This document shows, piece by piece, positions 6,801-11,022 of a stretch of 11,022 bases of DNA. Numbering within the stretch: position 1 is the stretch's first letter; each line of letters starts with the position of its first letter. The position numbers and the translations under genes are program-made. The stretch is from an uncultured Coprococcus sp. (GTDB lineage: Bacteria > Bacillota > Clostridia > Lachnospirales > Lachnospiraceae): positions 1 through 11,022 of the forward strand of contig USSH01000055.1 in assembly GCA_900557435.1 (NCBI GenBank), in the 5' to 3' direction. A model generated the notes under the pieces. That model was not told the DNA's origin and did not search any database. It saw only the letters and a program-made list of their open reading frames with translations.

Positions 6801-9409
6801 GAGGAGAAGCTACAAGATTTAGTGATGTTATTGAGTATAATGGCTATTATACAGATAGTAAGGATGTCAATGGATATCTTTCAAAAGATGCTTATATTGG
6901 TAGACACAAGCATGATTTTGGTGTTGCTTTTTATGATAGTCAGCGTACACTTGGACAATACACCGGTTCTGATGAATATTATGTAAATCTTGCAGATGAA
7001 GTTGAAGAGTACTATGACTTTGATATTGATATCATTCGTGCGGATGAATTAGCTGAATGGTCGGATGAAGTCCGTAATGCGTTCGAATATAAGTTTGACG
7101 GAAGTAACTTCTCATCAGAGAGGGTAACGGCAAGAGATGTTCGTTCGAAGCTTCTGGAAGCTTTGACAACACCAAGTGAAAGCTCTTCGAAATATGAAGA
7201 TTACCATGATATTTTGGTGGAGCAATATTTAAAGGTATTACTTGCTGCGCACGAAGGCACTGCGTTAGATAATGATAAGAATATCATAATTGCAAAGCTG
7301 AAAGAGGAGAATCCGAAGACAGATAATCAGACAGATGCAGAATATAACACTGCAATTGAGAAGAAATATTCGTCAATGTCATTGAATCAGAAGCTTACTA
7401 TTTTGGAGCCTAGTTTGACACAGGAATTAAAGAATGTGATTGAAGCTTTTGATTATAATGCGAGTGATGATGCTGCAAGAACAGAATTTGTTAACACGTA
7501 CAATGCATTATATATTTCACAGATGATGTGTGAATTTGCGGATGTAGCAAATGAATATAAGCTGAAAGATGATGAGCAGAAGAAACTTGTGGAAGAAAAT
7601 AAGAAAGAAGTTGAAGCTCTTCTTGATACAATTATTGCTAATTATGGCAGTAAGGGTAGTGTATTAGGTAATGCTGTTTCCTTAAAGGAGATACAGGATA
7701 TCAAGAGCAGCGGATATTATTTCGATATGTATGCGTTAACTGGTCATAAGGCTTTGTATGATGATATTACGAGTTTGACGGATGGCAAGGATATTAAAAA
7801 GATTATTTCTGATTACTATCATGCTTTGGATACAGAAATAGAGTATTCGGATGAGTATAAGCGTTACACTCGGTTTGCAAATGGAACTAATTGGATGGCA
7901 GCATGTTATAGTACAGTATTACTTGGACCATCAGACAGCTTTGGTAAACAGGATATTACATCCGAGCATGCATTGGATGATTTGGAGACTTACACAGTTG
8001 CAGGACATCAGATAGTTCTGTTCCATGATACATTATCTCCTTATCAGGATGCTGGTGCTGTACAGTTGACTGCTAGACTTCGTTCTTACTTTGGTATGGA
8101 TCGTTATCACATGCAGACAGCAACGGAGGCAGCTAGTACAGATAAGAAGAAGACATCAAATCCAGTTATTGGATCAAATGACTCATCGTATGTCAAATAT
8201 GTGTTGAAGAATGATGTTGCAACAGGCGAGAGTTATTCTTCAGAGAAGTACTTTATGACGAACCTTTCAAATAAGCCGAGAGATGATGAGAGTCGTTATG
8301 GAACATGGGGATCCGATTCTGGCTTAGGCGCATATAACTATTATCTGACAGACGTAGCTTATACAGATAACTTCAATGTCGGAGATGAATCTTCCAAGAT
8401 GAATTATGCAATTCCTTACAGATATGTACAGTTGAAGGGTTCTGATCAGTCCGTACATATGTCTGATGCAAAGTTTGATATGGCACAGTTCTATGGAAAG
8501 TATGGAACGAACAAAGCAAGTCAGAATAACGCAGGCTTGGTAACAACGTTCCCATTCACGATTCCATCGGAGATTAATATTGGACCAACGCATGGACAGG
8601 CATTTGCACTTGATTTAGAGGATGATGATATGACAGTTTGGTATTCCCTTGCTGGTGGAGACAGTGGTCCGACTACATCATCTATCTATGCCGCATCACC
8701 GAGAGATGCAATGGATAATTATTTCTTGTATTCATATAGAAATGTATTCTATTGTGGTGCAGGTCATACGAATATTACAGGTATTCACAAGATGAATAAT
8801 AATGAACGTTATTTGTTTATCAATATTATGTGTAATTCAGTTCGTTTGAGTATTGCCCAGCCGAAGATTTATGTATATGATTATGATAGTACTGAAACCA
8901 AAGAAAAGAATGACATTATTAAGAAAGATGGATCATCAGGTTATGTGATGAAGATTGCGGATGGAGAAAATTATCCAGAGTTTAACTTCAAGGTATTGGC
9001 AGATTCATCCAAAGATGTGAAATTAACAAATGTCAAGATATTCTATGATTTGGATTATTCAGATACCAATACGGATAATGCATATGTAAACAATAAGAAG
9101 CATATCTTGATTGCAGATTGGGGTTCAGATCAGGTTGTAAAGGGTCAGAATAAGCATGTATTCAGATTTGATGCATCTTTATGCAAGTTAGCAGGTGCAG
9201 ATAATAAGCAGATAAAAGAGATTTATGTTGATGAAAATGGAGTTGAGAGAGAAACAGCAGCTACAACATTGAAACTTTTACCTGAATATTTTGAGCCGTA
9301 CAATGGTGAATATACGTACATCGTAATTGAAGCAACTGATTCGGAAGGACAGAAGGTATATCAAAGAATTAAGATTAAAACAAAGACTCATTTGTTTGAT
9401 CTGACTTAA
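3884..9409 (+). CDS. Giant exported multidomain protein, DUF5057-like, in a minor-pilin operon
   Basis: This 1841-residue protein starts at an ATG 10 bases after AAGGAGG. Residues 1-30 are a Sec signal (basic MKRKMK, hydrophobic core, probable cut after SFA30). It has no prepilin motif, LPXTG or C-terminal membrane helix, so it is either released or held by the uncleaved N-terminus. Visible order: an N-terminal region with ADLIYVS (146-152) and YDMIILED (372-379); a segment beginning VLELQPC (497-503), continuing YDLIYIGGN (595-603), IYTMYSHNGD (649-658), NGNDIT (693-698) and GMPVVVS (712-718), which I associate with DUF5057 from memory; a beta domain with an EF-hand-like loop (859-870); a second unit from VSILQIMPP (about 929) with CPIC (955-958) and HKH (1008-1010); a helical Lys/Glu-rich insertion (about 1075-1260); strands AGHQIVLFHDTL (1373-1384) and GAGHTNITGIH (1625-1635) of glutamine-amidotransferase-like appearance; and a C-terminal Ig-like beta domain (about 1665-1841). 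Its biochemical function is unknown; an adhesin or pilus-dependent effector is inferred from context. Confidence 0.72.
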   Translation: MKRKMKITISALAVMFVAAIAVAIASFSFAGNGDKDDLLEDSQILADASGSVSEKTIIDYIIENSYSVDPQIDPVYHIVEVTSSGDASSFSTYANSGAFKNYVVDGNKTIEQLMAEGKVDFQTVKATLNDSDGDEFTNALDYIAKADLIYVSNDVKKKYAVENDISEKMFDALNKYAITDFKPLIIDNPNVSTDTADSKTMKQLASDAFGPNEKYYYTFQWKDGVTAEQYLGHSNSLYLGINGETQKSKVWSTVYTEEPVYDGDTLTSKPFTLARVLTISENGTTSRTDQLLQKADNKNPVYTGDLYQITDNNGVSGSAIYQKPASATIYSLSTDSIMYINGYNNRVQTRPNYIENDVVTLSDAAKLDFDQYDMIILEDSCYGETITKDVYKKFAAAMYGKIHIVYGSNMGTGTEASTDNVDDATKRESNYMKLLMLVGTTDFTAKYDNIMITTHSDFDIIVTSESVETGKVIADLINKSKYRGIGGNSSSSSMFTVLELQPCYPIDLDLAVTLRDKKGWSSRFSEYKGTYYTDPSNMLDNKSKEEVKDGQEYYAWELTKAKISDALGIPYDKINLVHMSTEEFAGDKTEILGTYDLIYIGGNTSALKDAKNYMELQNQYIGQEWGNGHYFPALNKNLSLAECLKQLPIYTMYSHNGDLVNVSAARNATMEGQKAVAQVIKDGNYQNTFTYLNGNDITYNRYCDLKDYIEKGMPVVVSKAASDAYRAVKDFGYSQNSLDPDCNMFKVLDACQNQMDASIAENNASTVVTGFDQSDVTDIVSDGTLGDTLTGYVSVFNQNSKSQLLQLYNNANKKPKLVVRSMPTEYNRFDKSSFLTEKTLNFKYDVIGTTNYTATLYVDDNGNSKFDRSESSKERMATSKTNTLSYECAPSFFGSVYWMLEIVDNDTGLSVSQTGFSYIRNSEDKKQQVSILQIMPPDPDGKNGGPGGLDALYFCPICQRSKEILEYNPKYLGGEATRFSDVIEYNGYYTDSKDVNGYLSKDAYIGRHKHDFGVAFYDSQRTLGQYTGSDEYYVNLADEVEEYYDFDIDIIRADELAEWSDEVRNAFEYKFDGSNFSSERVTARDVRSKLLEALTTPSESSSKYEDYHDILVEQYLKVLLAAHEGTALDNDKNIIIAKLKEENPKTDNQTDAEYNTAIEKKYSSMSLNQKLTILEPSLTQELKNVIEAFDYNASDDAARTEFVNTYNALYISQMMCEFADVANEYKLKDDEQKKLVEENKKEVEALLDTIIANYGSKGSVLGNAVSLKEIQDIKSSGYYFDMYALTGHKALYDDITSLTDGKDIKKIISDYYHALDTEIEYSDEYKRYTRFANGTNWMAACYSTVLLGPSDSFGKQDITSEHALDDLETYTVAGHQIVLFHDTLSPYQDAGAVQLTARLRSYFGMDRYHMQTATEAASTDKKKTSNPVIGSNDSSYVKYVLKNDVATGESYSSEKYFMTNLSNKPRDDESRYGTWGSDSGLGAYNYYLTDVAYTDNFNVGDESSKMNYAIPYRYVQLKGSDQSVHMSDAKFDMAQFYGKYGTNKASQNNAGLVTTFPFTIPSEINIGPTHGQAFALDLEDDDMTVWYSLAGGDSGPTTSSIYAASPRDAMDNYFLYSYRNVFYCGAGHTNITGIHKMNNNERYLFINIMCNSVRLSIAQPKIYVYDYDSTETKEKNDIIKKDGSSGYVMKIADGENYPEFNFKVLADSSKDVKLTNVKIFYDLDYSDTNTDNAYVNNKKHILIADWGSDQVVKGQNKHVFRFDASLCKLAGADNKQIKEIYVDENGVERETAATTLKLLPEYFEPYNGEYTYIVIEATDSEGQKVYQRIKIKTKTHLFDLT

Positions 9410-9420
9410 GATTTATGAGT

Positions 9421-9464
9421 AAAATCCATGGTGATACCGAAAATGGTATCCCATGGATTTTTTT
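9421..9464 (+). terminator. Rho-independent terminator of the pilin operon
   Basis: The arms AAAATCCATGG-T-GATACC (9421-9438) and GGTATC-CCATGGATTTT (9445-9461) pair over 17 base pairs with one bulged T, around a six-base loop GAAAAT. The 3' arm runs into seven T residues (9458-9464). It starts 12 bases after the stop codon of the giant gene, so it ends that transcript. The A-rich foot on the left could also serve a convergent transcript, but no minus-strand gene is seen. Confidence 0.92.
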
Positions 9465-9473
9465 GTCATTTAA

Positions 9474-9502
9474 TTGACATTTATATTGGGAACAGATATT
9501 AT
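9474..9502 (+). promoter_or_regulatory. Sigma-A type promoter P1 of the leucine-rich repeat gene
   Basis: A perfect -35 box TTGACA (9474-9479), a 17-base spacer and a near-perfect -10 box TATTAT (9497-9502) stand just after the terminator. Transcription would begin near 9509 and give a leader of about 56 bases before the ATG at 9565. Confidence 0.8.
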
Positions 9503-9522
9503 TTATATAGGTTGATTGGGAA
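9485..9522 (+). repeat. Direct repeat ATTGGGAA, two copies 30 bases apart
   Basis: ATTGGGAA occurs at 9485-9492 and 9515-9522, start to start 30 bases, close to three helical turns. The first copy lies in the P1 spacer and the second overlaps the P2 -35 box. This phasing is what a dimeric or tandem regulator could use, but eight AT-rich bases may also recur by chance. Confidence 0.35.
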
Positions 9523-9541
9523 AATAAAAATCGACTATAAT
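9512..9541 (+). promoter_or_regulatory. Possible second promoter P2 of the leucine-rich repeat gene
   Basis: TTGATT (9512-9517), an 18-base spacer and a perfect TATAAT (9536-9541) form a second promoter-like pair. Initiation near 9548 would leave a leader of only about 17 bases, just covering the ribosome binding site, so P2 is less certain than P1. Confidence 0.45.
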
Positions 9542-9550
9542 AAGTAATGG

Positions 9551-9559
9551 AAAGGGGAG
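9551..9559 (+). promoter_or_regulatory. Ribosome binding site of the leucine-rich repeat gene
   Basis: AAAGGGGAG is a good Shine-Dalgarno match 5 bases before the ATG at 9565. The codons after that ATG encode a proper signal peptide, which supports the start. Confidence 0.7.
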
Positions 9560-9564
9560 AGATT

Positions 9565-11022
9565 ATGCATAAACGCAAAATCAATCGTGCGCTTGTTGTT
9601 GCGTTGAGTGTTGCAATGGCTTCAGGGAATGTAACACCAACGATTTCTTATGCAGCAGAGTCCGCACAGGTTCAGGAGATGGTTGAGCAGAAAGAGGATG
9701 TTTCTGATGAGCCGCAGGAAAAAGAGAAGACGGTAGTTAAGGATACGCATACTTTTGAATATGTTTCAGAAGATGGTACTTATTCTTTAAAGTATCAGTT
9801 CCACACTTCGGGGGATGATGTATATGCGATTATTACGGGCTATGGATTAAATAGAGAGGGAAGGAATATTGTAATTCCGGAGAAAGTAAGTGCACCTGCT
9901 GAAGATAGCCAATATGTATATACTGATTCTGACAAATATCAGGATATTACTGTAAAGATTATTTTCCAAAACGCTTTTGCAGGATCAGATTGTCCGACGT
10001 CAGTCGTGATTCCAGCATGTGTAGAATCCATTGGAACAAATGCATTTACAAATGGTAGTTCTAGTAAGGACAGTTTATTGGAATCTGTAACGATTGCGGA
10101 GAAATCGCAATTAAAGGATATTGGTGAGTTTGCATTTCAGAATCAAGTAAAATTAAGTAGTAGCCTTATTATTCCAGCAGGAGTAAAGAAGATTGGTCAG
10201 CAAGCCTTTTATGGATGTAAAGGACTGACGGATATCCAATTTCTTGGTGGTGAGACAATTGAGAAAGAAGCATTTTCGGGATGTACGAATGTTAAAGGCG
10301 GTTTGAATCTCCCAGATAGTGTGATAACGGTTGGAGACAGTGCGTTTGCAAGTTATGGAAATGCAGTAAAAGATGCGAAGGATTTTGGAGCACTTGTCTT
10401 GTCTGACAAACTGGAGTCCATTGGTAAGAGTGCGTTTAGCGGAGCAAAATTTGTGGGGAATTTAACTATCCCGAAAACTGTAAAAGATATTGGAAGTTCA
10501 GCTTTTTCGTCAGCCTTTTCGAATAAAGATACAAAAGGAACATTAACATTCGAGGTTGATGAGAATAATTCCAGCAGTTTGACAGAGATACCAGCGTCTG
10601 CATTTAATAGTTGTATTGGGTTTAATGGAGATTTGAAAATACCTGATTCTATTGTATCAGTTGGTGAAAGAGCATTTGGTGGATGCAATTGCTTAGATGG
10701 AAAGATAACATTATCGAAGACATTAACAACTATTGGCAATTCAGCTTTTGCTATTTGTAAGAAATTGACTGGAGATTTGACAATTCCAGATTCGGTTACA
10801 AAAATTGGTACGAATGCATTTTCTGGTTGTAGTGCATTGAATGGAAAGCTTACAATTAGTGCCAATATAACAAAAATTGAGAATTCAACATTTGAAAATT
10901 GTACTAATTTAAGAGGTGATTTATCAGTACCAGAAGGTGTAACTGAGATTGGTACCAGTGCATTTGCTGGATGTGAATCGATGAATGGGACTTTGACATT
11001 ACCAGAAACCGTTACAAAGATT
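9565..11022 (+). CDS. Secreted BspA-like leucine-rich repeat surface protein, 3'-truncated by the window edge
   Basis: From ATG 9565 the frame is open through the last base, giving 486 residues without a stop. Residues 1-31 form a Sec signal peptide (MHKRKINRALVVALSVAMAS, probable cut after SYAA before Glu). A Glu/Lys-rich linker (about 31-60) follows, then a short beta segment (about 62-135). From about residue 156 come repeats with the LRR_5/BspA signature: IGxxAFxGCxxL, a short linker, LxIPxxVxx. Thirteen units are visible and more should follow. Such proteins in gut Firmicutes and Bacteroides are exported and usually bind host or microbial surfaces, often ending in a cell-wall anchor, which here would lie beyond the window. 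The gene has its own promoters and is separated from the pilin operon by a terminator, so it is a neighbour rather than a member. The family is clear; ligand and anchoring cannot be told. Confidence 0.88.
   Translation, partial: MHKRKINRALVVALSVAMASGNVTPTISYAAESAQVQEMVEQKEDVSDEPQEKEKTVVKDTHTFEYVSEDGTYSLKYQFHTSGDDVYAIITGYGLNREGRNIVIPEKVSAPAEDSQYVYTDSDKYQDITVKIIFQNAFAGSDCPTSVVIPACVESIGTNAFTNGSSSKDSLLESVTIAEKSQLKDIGEFAFQNQVKLSSSLIIPAGVKKIGQQAFYGCKGLTDIQFLGGETIEKEAFSGCTNVKGGLNLPDSVITVGDSAFASYGNAVKDAKDFGALVLSDKLESIGKSAFSGAKFVGNLTIPKTVKDIGSSAFSSAFSNKDTKGTLTFEVDENNSSSLTEIPASAFNSCIGFNGDLKIPDSIVSVGERAFGGCNCLDGKITLSKTLTTIGNSAFAICKKLTGDLTIPDSVTKIGTNAFSGCSALNGKLTISANITKIENSTFENCTNLRGDLSVPEGVTEIGTSAFAGCESMNGTLTLPETVTKI
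10030..11022 (+). repeat. Tandem leucine-rich repeat units, 72-base period in the 3' part
   Basis: Repeat units (counted from the IG/VG before AF) begin at 10030, 10120, 10192, 10258, 10330, 10420, 10489, 10588, 10660, 10732, 10804, 10876, 10948 and 11020. The first seven intervals vary (90, 72, 66, 72, 90, 69, 99 bases); from 10588 on the interval is exactly 72 bases (24 residues) six times in succession. Units such as those at 10804 and 10948 share long stretches of the same codons, as expected after duplication by recombination. The array runs off the right edge. Confidence 0.88.

Noticed and set aside
9300..9409. Cell-wall sorting signal (LPXTG) or C-terminal anchor on the giant protein
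   Set aside because: The C-terminus ends KTKTHLFDLT with no LPXTG, no hydrophobic span and no basic tail.
9465..9564. Riboswitch (for example cyclic di-GMP) in the leader of the leucine-rich repeat gene
   Set aside because: The leader from P1 is only about 56 bases and shows no stable hairpins or the conserved core of a known class.
10353..10865. 170-codon open frame on the minus strand inside the leucine-rich repeat gene
   Set aside because: It is the antisense of the repeat array, whose regular codons lack stops in that frame; it has no convincing start signal and no family resemblance.
1..11022. tRNA, rRNA, CRISPR array, insertion sequence or phage attachment site
   Set aside because: No cloverleaf-like or rRNA-like segment, no spaced short repeats outside the coding LRR array, and no transposase or integrase frame or terminal inverted repeats were seen.

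Overview
The window looks like a piece of a low-GC, Gram-positive anaerobe of the Clostridia, most likely a gut Lachnospiraceae relative (Roseburia, Eubacterium or Coprococcus type). The grounds are the AT-rich coding sequence, strong AGGAGG-type ribosome binding sites, prepilins with class III (type IV pilin) leaders, a giant exported protein resembling DUF5057 proteins, and a BspA-like leucine-rich repeat surface protein. No gene is a species marker, so the assignment is by character only.

Layout: all five genes are on the + strand. Positions 3-9409 are a tight gene train: a PilX-like beta-solenoid pilus protein whose 5' end lies outside the window, a GspH/FimU-like minor prepilin (2319-2921), a GspJ/PilW-like minor prepilin (2936-3868) and an exported protein of 1841 residues (3884-9409). 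Gaps between genes are 9 to 15 bases, each holding a ribosome binding site, so this is almost certainly one transcript whose promoter is upstream. A strong intrinsic terminator (9421-9464) closes it. A 100-base spacer then carries two tandem sigma-A type promoters and an 8-base direct repeat spaced exactly 30 bases. These feed a separate gene for a secreted leucine-rich repeat protein (9565 to the right edge, incomplete at its 3' end). There is no gene-free stretch longer than 155 bases.

How it may work together: the first three proteins have the make-up of a minor-pilin set that primes and caps a type IV pilus or pseudopilus. The gene order (PilX-like, FimU-like and PilW-like, then a very large exported protein) recalls the Gram-negative minor-pilin operons that end in the tip adhesin PilY1. 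The giant protein shows no PilY1 beta-propeller that I can recognise, but it sits in the same place and carries two EF-hand-like calcium loops. The main hypothesis from this window is that it is the pilus-associated or pilus-exported effector/adhesin of a Gram-positive system. The assembly ATPase, platform protein and prepilin peptidase are not in the window.
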